Positions 48,201 to 60,208 are shown, numbered from the stretch's first letter. The stretch is 64,000 nt of DNA from Mya arenaria (GCF_026914265.1 NC_069125.1:65337479-65401478), one strand, 5' to 3'. Program-made: numbers and translations. Notes: generated by a model from the sequence alone, not told the origin.

Positions 48201-50520
48201 GCTTTTGCTTGTGATGATATATTCTGATGATATTAAATTTGTGGTATATATTTGCTTATGAAGTTTCCCTTGTCTGCACCTGGCTATATACGGGCTGATT
48301 AAAGGGGCATTATTTATCATTCTCATTCCATTATAACGTGGCCAAAGTATCTTTATCAGTCTCTATTTTAATAACATCTTATTAAAATAGGAAGATTGTT
48401 AGAGTTGCACCCTCCACCATGGGAACAATATCATGGCCTTTGGAAATGGACATTAGTAATGGTGTCCACTCTGGTGGCTAACTCCAGACTGATTCTATAA
48501 GCTATCAGATTTCATATATGATAGAGTACTCGTTTATTGAGTCTGATATTTTTTTCTGTTTTATGTTAGATCACTTTGCCTAGCTATACAATGACATGCT
48601 TCTTATTTTGAAGTTCATACAATTACAATGATTTCTATAAACATGTATATGCACTTTACAACTGTTACACTATGCATAATGTGTTAATTTATACTTGTAT
48701 AATCTGCATGTTTTCGTCTTCATTGATGCCATTATACTGACTGCATTTTCATATTGTTTTTTATATTGTGAAGTATTTTTACATAGTAAAATAAGATAAC
48801 AATCTCCGTTGTGTCTCTCTTGGTCACCAAATCATTATGTGTCTCCTTTTCATGAAAGGGAGAAACATTATGTTGTTTTTATCAGTATTCTCACCCTCTC
48901 CCTTTGTCTAAAGTTATCTCCCCTCCAAAGGTTTTAAAGTTGACAATCAAGGCAACAAATATAACTCTTGGTCTAACTGTAACACATTTATCTCCCCTTG
49001 TTCTTTGAATTTCTTGAATAAAAGTTTGTGAGATACACGACTGGAACACTTCTGGAAGGAACTGAATGAAGCTCTGAACATTAATTGATAGCAATGTGAA
49101 GTTACGTGCAGCAAAGGAATTTTGAAACTTGGTCGCTTTTGATAGGATTGTTTTTCAAACAAAGCTTGTCTGAGGAATAACTCAGAAACCACTGAAGGGT
49201 TGATCATTCATGTATGGTATTGTGAATTAATGCCTTACTCGGAAGGTCTGCAAGAAAATTCATGAAACATGGGACATAGATTATAACATATATGATGATT
49301 AGAAATTGTGGACTGCTAAATATTTATAACTCTTGGACCCATGTAAGGAACCATTGCGCTTTTATGAGTTTGTGCAAACTCTTCGTGTTCATGTTTTGTG
49401 AAGACGCATAGGTCGTTATAATGAATTTGAATTTCATTGATACTTTCACAAAAGTCTGTACATTATTTCATTGTTAATAAATTGTTAAGAAAATACAAAC
49501 GAAACCATTTCGAGTGATGCTATTTTTAAAGTTTGATATTTCTTGTGAGTAGAAAAAAACTAAAATCAGAATTTTGCCTTATGTCATTAATTGTCCATTT
49601 CCCTTAATTATTTGAATATCACGCGCGTTTGTTGTCCGATTCTAGTTCATTAGTCACTTGCATAAATAGCGAAACGTCTTTTTCGTCGTATTTCACAGGC
49701 GTGCGATATAAGGAAAATATTCGACGATTTAGTCTATTGTCGGTGGTTTTGTTTGGAATTTCATGGTCGCAAAGTACTGAAAAATTATAATATGTCATCC
49801 AAAAATCAATGACATACGTTCAGGGTTTTTTGTATTTATAACGATCATAATTTCTTCTTTCGCGTGTATAAATAAATGTTGATCTCGTGCATATATATGA
49901 CAAAAAATAATGTTAAAATGTTTTGATTTTTAAATAAAAAATAATGTTAAAATGTAACTTACATTTCAAGGTAAAAAGATTTTGGGGTGTTATTTCAGCG
50001 ATCTTGCTGATTTTGTACAAACAAATTAGTTATTTCATATTCTCAAAGACTATGTAATTCAATGACACTTCCAAAATACAAGCAAATGAAAGAGTTGCCA
50101 CAAATAGGGTAGTTAGTGCATTTTGACATTAAGAAAATAAAGGTCGTGCTAGCAAGACATTGGACATTTAAAAAAAAAATCATTTTTTGAGTGGCCAAGG
50201 TAATAAGATTATTGGCTTTGACCTCGTTGTATAAGAAGCCGAACCCAAAGAATTCAGTGAAGGTACTTCAAAATTTAATCAGGTTAATTTATCATGGTAG
50301 ATGTTTATGTTCAGAACATTAGCGCCATGAACATATCATTTACCTCTCTATTAGTACATAAAAATGTTTATGTTAAATCTTAGACGCAGTGTCTATTCTT
50401 TATATGAACCTTCTCATACGAATGAAAAACATGTATAGTGTTCGATATTACCAAATGAACTTTTAGAAGTCACGAAGAGGTCGAAAATAGTTTTTCCCCG
50501 TAGTTGCTAGTTGATTTTAA
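45236..50520. other. Kinase 3' region and intergenic sequence, no gene recognised
   Basis: AT-rich. A possible polyadenylation signal (AATAAA) lies at 47333-47338, which would mean a 2.7-kb 3' UTR; this is uncertain. Diverged interspersed repeat near 47985-48130 resembles 12000-12290. A repeat-like block lies at 48860-49210. No exon, RNA gene or clean element was found. Confidence 0.4.
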
Positions 50521-50577
50521 CAAAACTTTGCTTTTTCAGCGACACGATGCGACATATCTGATCCGGTTATTGCAACC

Positions 50578-52147
50578 ATGATGACTACACGCGGAGTTTG
50601 GTTTTTATTTTGTGTTATCTATGTTAAAGGTAAAATGATATAATTTCAGTTTATTTTTGCCGATTTCCAAAATATTATTATACCAATACCTGAAAAACGT
50701 CATTTCTGCGTTGACTTGCTCGCCCCGGGTCGAGCGTTCATGTTTGATTGCGCGAAAAAAAGTATCCATCTTTTTATAAGATTTACATTTTCTTCTATTT
50801 TTTATTGAGACTTTACATTTTGTGTGTAATATTTAGAAAGGAACTTTTCGTCTCTCAAAAAGAACGCGGAATTTTGAAACGCCGTTTACATTGAGTCTCG
50901 TCTTGGTGCCGTCGGAGAGTAAACTTAAAAGAGCAGGGAACGGTTAAAATATAAAATAAATTTATAAAAAATACTGAGAGAACGTGACTCATTTTGTCAT
51001 CAATCTTTTAAATCGCTCCTGAAATGCATTTCAAGATATATCTGGATTGTCCTTCACCAACCTGGACCAGACGATAGATGTTAACAGTAGCACGGAAGTA
51101 GGCAGCACGGTATTCACCGTAGAAACGGATGACGATGACGTAAATGCTGTTTCGATGACATCGCAATCTACACTTTTTCAACTGGACACCACCGATAACA
51201 GTAAAGAAAATCTAAAATTTGCTTTGCTTTATTTAAAAACATCAGAAACATTTCTGTCGAAACAAAAGTATTATTATCTACATGTTTAAAAAATATCGTA
51301 GTTTTCGAAGATTACGTTACTGTGAAAAAGATAACTCGCCTTTTTCGTTACATTGTATACATATAATATACTTTTATAAAAATACGTTTATAATATATAT
51401 ATGCCTTAAATATGTAAACACATGCATAATATATACGGCAAGTTGAAGGACTTTCAGAACCACAGTACGATAAACAATAACACAAAATGTCCGTCCAAAA
51501 TGGACTTTTTGTAGATTTCTGACGAGCTTTCTTTTTCACCTTTTTGTAATTATGATTATTTTAAGATACAATTATGAAAACTTTATGCAGAATAATGTCT
51601 GACAGATTCATGTTTAAAAAATAAAATAATTAAAAACAATAAATGGTGACCATGTATGTTGCTTATGTTGAGCGCCATTAGGCTGTCTGGATGTTCCGCG
51701 GCTTTATGTTATAAATTTACTGTATTTTCGATATATGGCCAACCATAATTTCTGCCCACTACCAGCATTTAATACATATACAACTAATAACAGTTATGAC
51801 TTATTTGTGCTATGTTTCCGCGAGTATTTGCATTCTCGGCGATTATCAGTTCTTCGGGTGCTAAGGCCTGGCTCCGCCATGTATTAACCTCTAAATAATT
51901 AGCACTCTTATCTAAGACTGTAACAGCAGTATATAAAATAATGTTTGTTGTAGTGGAACATTTCAATAAGATTATGTTTTTTGTAGGATTAGAAACACAA
52001 ATTAAAACAAATTACATTTTCCGTTTTTAAGGATCCGTCGTTGTGATGGATTGTTTGACGGCGGGTTACCAGGAAGTCGTTAGTTTCCAGGCAACGGATG
52101 GAATCAGCGTCGTTACAGCGTCATTGACCTTGGATGTCCTTGACAAC
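50578..52147 (+). CDS. Cadherin-repeat protein, N-terminal exons
   Basis: Three exons with matching phases: 50578-50629 (MMTTRGVWFLFCVIYVK, a signal peptide), 51036-51200 and 52032-52147. The second and third together resemble one cadherin domain: 'TIDVNSSTEVGSTVFTVETD', then 'LFQLDTTDN' and 'VVSFQATDGISVV', ending 'LTLDVLDN'. The usual calcium-site motifs are only partly kept. A second repeat seems to start at 57670 in the right phase, with the heptad array lying in the intron between. The product should be secreted or on the cell surface. The donor after 51200 (GTAAAG) is ordinary, and the ATG has a second ATG directly behind it. The rest of the gene is unresolved. It could also be another Ig-like beta-sandwich. 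Confidence 0.65.
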
Positions 52148-53149
52148 GTATGTATATTTATATTGATGAAATATCGGCGTGCATAGGTTCTTTTGCGTGC
52201 AGTTGAAAGTATTCCAGGTGGCAAAGATTTCGATAGAGAAAATGTCCACAGGGTCGACCGAAGTTTGATAGGCAGTACAAATATCTCGTTCTGGTAGTAT
52301 TGCTTATTGAATACCGACATTTATGTATGTACCTTTCATAAAATAAATTGTTAAAAAAAGAACGAGGACAATGTATTTTGATGGTGATGGTGATGGTTAT
52401 AATGATGCTTGTGGTGTTTGTGGCGCTTTTACTGCCACTGCTGCTAGTTAGAATTTATTTTAAATGCCATATCTTCTGCTGATATCACTACCAAATTATT
52501 ATTGCATTTCGATGTGCTCGCTAAAAGTTCAAATGGTTACATAATAGTACATTTACTTACTTAAATCTTTTCATTCAAGATATTAATGATGTATTTCATA
52601 TATCGAGCACTTTAAGTATAAAAGAGAAACGAGATATCATAACGACTACAATGCTAATATTTTCTTTTGCTGTAGTAGTGAAATATTGAGCACTTTTGAT
52701 TTTGGCACCGGAACATTTCCGATCGTGACTAGCAAATAACAAAATAGAGATAAATCCCTTGATTTAAAGAGCTTTTAAACGCGTTAAACTATTTATGTAG
52801 TTTCAATTATTATACTTTTTATAAATATTGAAATATCAGTTGTTGATTTGTTGATTTATCAAATATATCGTGTTAAGCTTATCAACTCTTTTGATCAATG
52901 ATATCATCCACCTGGATATGAGGTTGTTAGGATTAATCAATTGTCACTTGAACATGCAGGGGGTGATTTGTCATTAATCCTATAAGATTAACAGGTTACT
53001 GTGGCCTTAGTCATTAGCTTTATAGTAACTACAACAGTCTTAAATATGCACGAACATCAGTTCATAATTTTCATTCCGTCAACTTTGCGCTACTTGCGTT
53101 TCTTTCAAGTGAAATTCAAACAAAAAATATAGGAAAGAACGAAAATTTG

Positions 53150-56105
53150 ACCCTTAAATCATTCACTTCACGTCTAAGATCATTCACTTCACAACTTAGA
53201 TCATTCACTACACGTCTAAGAGCATTCACTTCACGTCTAAGAGCATTCACTTCACGTCTTATCTAGCATTCACTTCACGTCTTAGATAATTCACTTCACG
53301 ACTAAGAGCATTCACTTCACGTCTTAGAGCATTCACTTCACGTCTAAGATAATTCATTTCACGTCTAAGAGCATTCACTTCACGTCTAAGAGCATTCACT
53401 TCACGACTAAGATCATTCACTTCACGTCTAAGAACATTCATTTCACGCCTAAGAGCATTCACTTCATGTCTAAGATCATTCACTTCGCGTCTAAGATCAT
53501 TCACTTCACGTCTAAGAGCATTCACTTCACTTCTAAGAGCATTCACTTCACGACTAAGATAATTCACTTCACGACTAAGATCATTCACTTCACGACTAAG
53601 ATCATTCACTTCACGACTAAGATCATTCACTTCACGACTAAGATCATTCACTTCACGACTAAGATCATTCACTTCGCGACTAAGAGCATTCACTTCACGT
53701 TTAAGAGCATTCACTTTACGTCTAAGAGCATTCACTTCACGTCTTAGATCATTCACTTCCGACTTAGATCATTCACTTCACGTCTTAAATCATTCACTTC
53801 ACGTCTAAGATCATTCACTTCACGTCTTAGATCATTCACTTCACGACTAAGATCATTCACTTAACGTATTAGATCATTCACTACACGACTAAGATCATTC
53901 ACTTCACAACTAAGATCATTCACTTCACGTCTTAGAGCATTCTTTTTACGTCTAAGAGAATTCACTTCACGTCTTAGATCATTCACTTCACGTCTAAGAG
54001 CATTTACTTCACGTCTTAGAATATTCACTTCACGTCTAAGTTCATTCACTTCACGTCTAAGAGAATTCACTTCACGTCTAAGAGCATTCACTTCACATCT
54101 AAGATCATTCACTTCACGTCTTAGATCATTCACTTCACGACTAAGATCATTCACTTCACGTCTAAGATCATTCACTACACGACTAAGATCATTCATTTCA
54201 CCATTTATATCATTCACTTCACGTCTAAGAGTATTCATTTCACGTCTAAGAGCATTCACTTCACGTCTAAGAGCATTCACTTCACGTCTAAGATCATTCA
54301 CTACACGACTAAGATCATTCACTTCAAAAGCATTTACTTCACGCCTAAGAACATTCTCTTAACGCCTTAGAGCGTTCACTTCACAACTAAGAACATTCAC
54401 TTTACGTCTAGAAACATTCACTTCACGACTAAGAGCATTCACTTCACGTCAAAGAGCATTCACTTCACGTCTAAGAGAATTTACTTCACGCCTAAGAACA
54501 TTCTATTCAAGCCTAAGAGCGTTCATTTCACAACTAAGAACATTCACTTCACGTCTAGAAACATTCACTTCACGACTAAGAACATTCACTTCACGTCTAA
54601 GAGCATTCACTTCACGTCAAAGAACATTTACTTCACGCCTAAAAACATTCTCTTCACGCCAAAGAGCGTTCACTTCACAACTAAGAACATTCACTTCAAG
54701 TCTAGAAACATTCACTTCCCGATTAAGAGCATTCACTTCACGTCTAACAGCATTCACTTCACGACTTAGATAATTTACTTCACGTCTAAGATCATTCACT
54801 TCACGTCTAAGAGCATTCACTTCACGACTGAGATCATTTACTTCACGACCAAGATTATTCACTTCACGTCTAAGATAATTCACTTCACGTCTAAGAGCAT
54901 TCACTTCACGACTAAGAGCATTCACTTCACTTCTAAGAGCATTCACTTCACGACTAAGATAATTCACTTCACGACTAAGATCATTCACTTCACGACTAAG
55001 AGAATTCACTTCACGTTTAAGAGCATTCACTACACGACTAAGATCATTCACTTCACAACTAAGATCATTCACTTCACGTCTAAGATCATTCATATCACGT
55101 CTTAGAGCATTCACTTCACGTCTAAGATCATTTACTAAACGATTAAGATCATTCACTTCACGTATTAGAGCATTCATTTCACGTCTTAGAGCATTCACTT
55201 CACGTCTAAGAGCATTCACTTCACGTCTAAGAGCATTCACTTCACGTCTAAGAGCATTTACTTCAAGCCTAAGAACATTCTCTTCACGCCTAAGAGCGTT
55301 CACTTCCCAACTAAGAACATTCACTTTACGTCTAGAAACATTCACTTCACGACTAAGAGCATTCACTTCACGTCTAAGAGCATTCACTTCACGTGTAAGA
55401 GAATTTACTTCACGCCTAAGAACATTCTATTCACGCCTAAGAGCGTTCACTTCACAACTAAGAATATTCACTTCACGTCTAGAAACATTCACTTCACGAC
55501 TAAGATCATTCACTTCTTTACGTCTAAGATCATTTACTTTACAACTAAGAGCATTCACTTCACCACTTAGAGCATTCACTTCACGACTAAGATCATTCAC
55601 TGCTTCACGTCTAAGCTCATTTACTTCACAACTAAGAGCATTCACTTCACGTCGTCTAAGATCATTTAATTCACGACTAAGATAATTCATTTCACGTCTA
55701 AGACCATTCACTTCACAACTTAAATCATTCACTTCACGACTTAGATAATTCATTTCACGTCTTAGAGCATTCACTTCACGACTAAGATCATTTATTTCAC
55801 GTCTAAGAGCATTCACTTAACAACTAAGATAATTCATTTCACGTCTAAGAGCATTCACTTCACGACTAAGATAATTCATTTCACGTCTAAGAGCATTCAT
55901 TTCACAACTTAAATCATTCACTTCACGACTTAGATAATTCATTTCACGTCTAAGAGCATTCACTTCACGACTAAGATCATTCATTTCACGTCTAAGAGCA
56001 TTCACTTCACGACTAAGATCATTCATTTCACGTCTAAGAGCATTCGCTTTACAATTAAGATCATTCACTTCACGTCTTAGAGCATTCACTTTACGATTAA
56101 TATCG
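53150..56105 (-). repeat. 21-bp tandem array (~140 copies) that reads as a coiled-coil heptad
   Basis: The plus-strand unit is 'agatcattcacttcacgtct' plus 'a', exactly 21 bases. On the minus strand each unit encodes seven residues, typically (E/K)(V/M)N(A/D)L(R/S)R. Val/Met and Leu then recur at the a and d positions of a coiled coil. Frames of 256, 165, 153, 145 and 129 codons cover most of the array, separated by a handful of stops or phase shifts. Longer sub-repeats (with 'acattctcttcacgcc' and 'cgtctagaaacattcac' near 54350, 54640, 55280 and 55480) show duplication in blocks of several units. Confidence 0.9.
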
Positions 56106-56254
56106 TCGATGAAACGGGCCCCCGGGATGTAATTCACAGACTCTGGTGCCCAAAATGCACCAAAAGGTTGCGCCTCTAAGTTAAATGCCCCCTCTAACGT
56201 AAATTCCTGGACCGCCCGTGGTGACGGTTTTAGAAGGGCATTTTGAACCGACAT
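55817..56254 (-). CDS. Hypothetical protein: unique N-terminus plus heptad repeats
   Basis: The frame starts at 56254 with about 52 non-repeated residues (MSVQNALLKPSPRAVQEF ... 'FGAFWAPESVNYIPGARF'), then runs straight into heptads of the 21-bp array to a stop at 55817. The next frame (55816-55427) continues in the same phase. The unique part (56105-56254) is clearly richer in G+C than its surroundings, as coding sequence usually is here. I recognise no domain in it. No signal peptide or membrane segment is seen. It lies on the opposite strand inside the presumed cadherin-gene intron. It may be a real coiled-coil gene, a decayed copy of one, or a minisatellite that happens to be open. Confidence 0.4.
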   Translation of the reverse strand: MSVQNALLKPSPRAVQEFTLEGAFNLEAQPFGAFWAPESVNYIPGARFIDDINRKVNALRREVNDLNCKANALRREMNDLSREVNALRREMNDLSREVNALRREMNYLSREVNDLSCEMNALRREMNYLSREVNALRREMNYLSC

Positions 56255-56259
56255 CGATT

Positions 56260-57660
56260 GTTCTTACTTTTCGGTTATTTTTTAAACTTTTTGGAAATAA
56301 ATAAGAATTATATACGCGTACATAATCGTGAAATTAACACATTTACGAGTTTGCGTTCATCTCAAAAACATGATATTTTCAAAGTGACATATGCTATGAG
56401 ATCATATATATTTTTGTTCCATCTAAAATCAAGTTTTCTTCTGCATGTAAGTGTATATTAGTTTATTAATTATTTATCCTCAAAGGCTTGATATCATCTC
56501 TTAAAATAACTTCTTACACAGAGGAACGATATATTGATTGCGACTGAGCGTCGAAATGACGTCTGGTTTTGAGTCTTCTTTACGTGACGCATTTTATACA
56601 AAAATCGCAACAAGAAATGATTAACAGACTGTTTTTATTCGGTTCATCTTTTAAATTATTAATCGAATGAAACTGTTCCCTATCAAACGGGATATTTTAT
56701 ACGTATCTGCTTTTACCAGTTATGTTTGTTTTGTTGTTGTTTTTGTTGATAGCTTATTTTTTGTTTTGTCTATCATCGATTTCTTTAAACAATAAAAGAC
56801 GTCGAATGGCTTGAAAAATGTACTTTTATACAAAAGGTTACACGTATTTGGTTTGAACGTTTTTTACAAATCACAAGACTATTTTTCAAAATAAAAGTCT
56901 CAATTATAAAGTAAATTCTATTTTCTTTAAAGTCTTTCAAACCCTCAAACTGGTAAACCTATTGATGAAAAATGTTGGACGTATGGCAAAATATTATGTG
57001 TATCCATTATATTAAATTGATTAAAAAACAAACAATGTAAGGTGACATCAAGGTCTCGATCCTCACCACATGAAATTGGGGAAGAAAAAGCCCGCAATAT
57101 TTCCTTTTCACATTCTCGCATCTTTTTTCTTTTAACTGAGTTAACGTATCAAAGTTTTCCTAAAATATCGTGTTATTTTCACTGCTATTAACATGTTTTG
57201 TCAAGAAACTGTTATTAACATGTTAACGACAACAAACAATTCTGTCTGTCTATCTGTCTGAAAATCGACGAATGTAACGTCATTTCGGAAATGACAGCGT
57301 TGAAATTGTGTCCCAGCCCTGTGCGCGCCGACGTTTGATTTGGAATTCAGATAGGATTCAGAATTCAAAAATGTGAAAATTATCAAAATGATATTTCATT
57401 GATAGAATTCTTTGAGCCACAGGACATCATTTAATAAATGACATTTATCGAAATATAAGTATATAAGAGACAGAAAATGTGTTGAATTTTGATATTATTT
57501 CACTCGTGATTATTTATTTTGTGTTTTTTTTCCGTGAACGATCAGTGAAATAAAATCGACCTTAACTCACCATATTATACATGTAGAAAATAATGACGAT
57601 GTATATATAAATATCACCATGCGATATGAATTACCGACATTCATACGATCCTACGGTTGT
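56260..57660. other. No recognisable gene
   Basis: AT-rich stretch. A phrase 'gtcaagaaactg..ttaacatgttaac' followed by 'ctgtctatctgtctg' (57198-57262) resembles 26775-26840 and is probably an interspersed repeat. Nothing else could be supported. Confidence 0.4.
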
Positions 57661-57669
57661 CTCAAACAG

Positions 57670-57720
57670 GGTCCTGTCATCAACAACTTACCTGCTACAG
57701 TTTACATGTCGGAGCCGGTG
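57670..57720 (+). CDS. Possible next exon of the cadherin-repeat gene
   Basis: After a CAG acceptor the frame reads GPVINNLPATVYMSEPV, which resembles the start of a cadherin repeat after a DN linker (such as NxPVxxxLP...VxE). The phase fits the exon ending at 52147. The frame meets a stop at 57721, just before a gaccccc repeat (57735-57865). Either a weak donor (GTGTAA at 57718) ends the exon or the exon was damaged by the repeat insertion. Confidence 0.4.
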
Positions 57721-57734
57721 TAACGTTGTAAAGT

Positions 57735-57865
57735 GACCCCCATAGAATAATGACCCCCCGGTCATTATTTTATATAAAATAATGACCATTTTCTATAAAA
57801 TACTGACTCCCCTTATAAAATAATGACCCCCCGATTTTATCTGTAAAATATTGACCCCCCCCCCC
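57735..57865. repeat. 'ataatgacccccc' repeat block
   Basis: Several copies of 'ataatgaccccccggtcatt' type units are separated by 'tataaaat', ending in a C-run (57858-57869). It is the reverse-complement relative of the array at 63195-63490. Confidence 0.75.
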
Positions 57866-57903
57866 CACTTAGCCTGTTACTAACATATCTATATCAATTC
57901 AAG

Positions 57904-58006
57904 TCACTGTCGTGTTTCTATGGCTTTTATATTTGTTGTTGTTGTTTTTGCTTCTGGAGCCGCTGCATGTTACTGCTGCAGAAGCTGCTGTGTCTACATC
58001 TATTGA
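57904..58006 (+). CDS. Possible terminal exon: membrane segment and Cys-rich tail
   Basis: After an 'aattcaag' acceptor the frame reads HCRVSMAFIFVVVVVF, then ASGAAACYCCRSCCVYIY and a stop. A hydrophobic run followed by a short Cys-rich tail is typical of a single-pass membrane protein end. It might close the cadherin-repeat gene. The link is conjecture: no exon joins it and the phase cannot be checked. Confidence 0.2.
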
Positions 58007-58403
58007 AATGAAATATAAAATTGCTTCCATTTGAATTTCATTTAAATTATCATCAATGTAATACAATATACATAAGTCGCTTTAACGTAGCTGTATATGA
58101 TTCAACTTCAAAGACAACATTGTTCTACTTCATCTGACGTTAGATAGCCTTTGTTCATACCGTGGAGGCATTGCTTAAAACGAATGTGTTAAAAATGCAA
58201 GGCTTTGAGGAGCTATTTAAGCAGTCACTGTTCGTGCCATGACTTACATCAAAGTCCATGATGTCACTGAGCGGTGTTTTTTATGTTTTATGCAGACTGC
58301 ATCATTTCTAAAAATAGTTCCTTTGATTTACCTCAGAAAAGCCGCTCGTTCAACATCAAAGAAAACGACAGCGACACCGAAAGCAGTTCTACGTAAACGC
58401 GTG

Positions 58404-58413
58404 TATATATAAA
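58404..58413 (+). promoter_or_regulatory. TATA box of the integrase-domain gene
   Basis: TATATATAAA stands 34 bases before ATG 58448. A TCAGTCC initiator-like string lies at 58430-58436, about the usual distance downstream. The start codon would then be very close to the cap site. Confidence 0.45.
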
Positions 58414-58447
58414 GGTCTGTGGTAAGCAGTCAGTCCAACCTTGCAGC

Positions 58448-58698
58448 ATGGACGAGAAAGATTACACAGATGTTGTAGAGTTTGTAAAAAATGGGAAGTA
58501 TCCCGTTTCTGTAAAAGACAAGAACAAAAAGAGGAATTTTCGTAGAAAGTGCAAACCTTTTATTTTTGATGACGGGTTGTATTATAAGAAAACCAGCTCA
58601 TCAAAACGTTTGCAAGTTGTTAAGAAAGGGAAGACAGATGACATCATTCAGAGCATGCATGCATCAGATCACGGAGGACATTTGGGAGTTTCAAAAAC
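58448..58698 (+). CDS. Integrase-domain protein (GIN1/KRBA2-like), first part
   Basis: The frame starts MDEKDYTDVVEFVKNG and contains a short basic region, then 'FIFDDGLYYKK' and the beginning of an HHCC integrase zinc finger ('HASDHGGHLGVSKT'). It ends at a good GTAAGT donor. This domain order belongs to integrases of Gypsy/Ginger-type elements and to host genes derived from them (GIN1, KRBA2). Introns inside the zinc finger are more typical of the host-derived genes. Nothing in this part looks broken. Family membership is clear; host gene versus old element copy is not. Confidence 0.6.
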
Positions 58699-58844
58699 GT
58701 AAGTTTGATATAATGATTTCATTATCATGACCAAAAAGGAACTTGTGATTCCTGTGAGCCTGTGTTAGATATGACATTTAAGATTATTTAAATTAGTACG
58801 AAAGCTGAATAACAAAAGCGTCAAAACGTGACTGAACTCGTAAT

Positions 58845-58925
58845 AACGAGATAAATATCTCGTAAAAACGACTAAGTATCTCGTTATAACGAGACAACTA
58901 TCTTGTTATTAGACTTGTACGGATT
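58845..58925. repeat. Short palindromic repeat ('tcgttataacgag')
   Basis: Three nearby inverted motifs (ctcgtaataacgag, ctcgtaaaaacga, ctcgttataacgag) lie within about 80 bases. It is probably the remnant of a small interspersed element. Confidence 0.5.
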
Positions 58926-59558
58926 ATGACGGACACGGACACTGAGAGCGAACAACCGACAGGCAGGGGATACTCTCAAAGTTATTTCATGCTTTAAAAC
59001 AGTCATGTATGTATAAATAAGGCGTATCAGATGAGTCGTTTTACAAACTAACATTAAGCTCTAGATCTTTGTATCAGTTATGATTAATTTTCGATTATAA
59101 TAACTGTAAATATATTGTGAGAACAGTCCGAACGCAATATTTTGGTTTTCGCTGACAAAACCATTATACTGAAAAAGGTAAAGAATATATAACGGTACTT
59201 GATTTTAAAGTTTATAATATAGGTGAACAGGTCTTTGGATCATTCCATTATTAGATAAAACTGAAATAAAGTGTTTTGTCTATATATTGTCCGCTTTTCA
59301 TGCCAATAGTAAATGATACTGGTTTATTTTGATATGCAGTGTGCAATATTAAAGTATAGTCCGTTTAAAAAAGCTGATTATGAGATACGAGTTTATTGTC
59401 AATAAATAGGGGTGTAATGATCGGATGACTCCAGGTAAATGTTATTGTTTTGATAAGTATTTTATTTACTTGATGCATTAGCATATTCACTTTAATTTAA
59501 TTGTCCTCTAAAATGCTCTGTACTTAATGAAATTACAGATATTAATTTCTCATATAGA

Positions 59559-59627
59559 GTCGCTGGCCCAGTGGTATCGTTCAGATCTATGACGATAGCG
59601 GTTGTGGGTTCGAACCTCAAGTGAGGA
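59559..59627 (+). repeat. tRNA-like SINE head
   Basis: 'tggcccagtggtatcg' (A-box-like) and 'gggttcgaacctc' (B-box) have tRNA spacing but no proper acceptor stem. It abuts the repeat at 59640. Confidence 0.5.
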
Positions 59628-59630
59628 AGT

Positions 59631-59695
59631 TTTTTTTATGCCCCCCCCCCCCCCACAAAGTGGGAGGCATATAGTGATTGCACTGTCTGTCCGTT

Positions 59696-59729
<34 letters not shown>

Positions 59730-60208
59730 GTTTCGTGTCTTCGTCATAACTTCTTAACTGTTGAATGGATTCGAATCAAACTTCACAGAATTGTAAAGCA
59801 CCATGAGAAGGTGTGTCGCGTCCAACTCTCAGTTCCCCAGGTCCAAGGTCAAGGTCACACTTAAAGGTCAAAGTTCAAATCTTTCGTGTCTTGGCCATAA
59901 CTTCTTTACTATTGAATGGATTTGAATCAAACTTCACAGAATTGTAAAGCACCATGAGACGGTGTGTCGCATCCAACTCTCGGGTCCCCCAGGTCCAAGG
60001 TCAAGGTCACACTTAAAGGTCAAAGTTCAATTTTTTCGTGTCTCAGCCATAACTTCTTTACTATTGAATGGATTTGAATCAAACTTCACAGAATTGCAAA
60101 TTTTGAGTTCAAACATTTCAAGGTCAAGGTCATCCTTCAAGGTCAAAGGTCAAATTAAGGTCAATGTGCTAGGGGGGCATTTGTCTCTTACAGTGACAGC
60201 TCTTGTTA
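59631..60208 (-). repeat. Interspersed bivalve-type repeat, minus orientation
   Basis: On the minus strand it begins AACAAGAGCTGTCACTG (60208). On the plus strand it shows 'aggtccaaggtcaaggtcac' and 'cataacttctttactattga' blocks repeated two or three times at ~130-base spacing, a 'ttcgtccgttcgttcgtccg' tract (59694-59728) and a C-run (59641-59654). Non-coding. Confidence 0.7.

Noticed and set aside
48947-49207. An 86-codon minus-strand frame
   Set aside because: The sequence looks like an interspersed repeat and no family or splice support was found.
51784-51966. A minus-strand frame with LAPEELIIAENANTRGN
   Set aside because: It lies in a cadherin-gene intron and looks like a piece of an interspersed repeat, too short to assign to any family.
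53466-53747. A plus-strand frame of HFTSKSI repeats in the 21-bp array
   Set aside because: It gives no coiled-coil pattern and has no unique flanking coding sequence. The minus strand has both.
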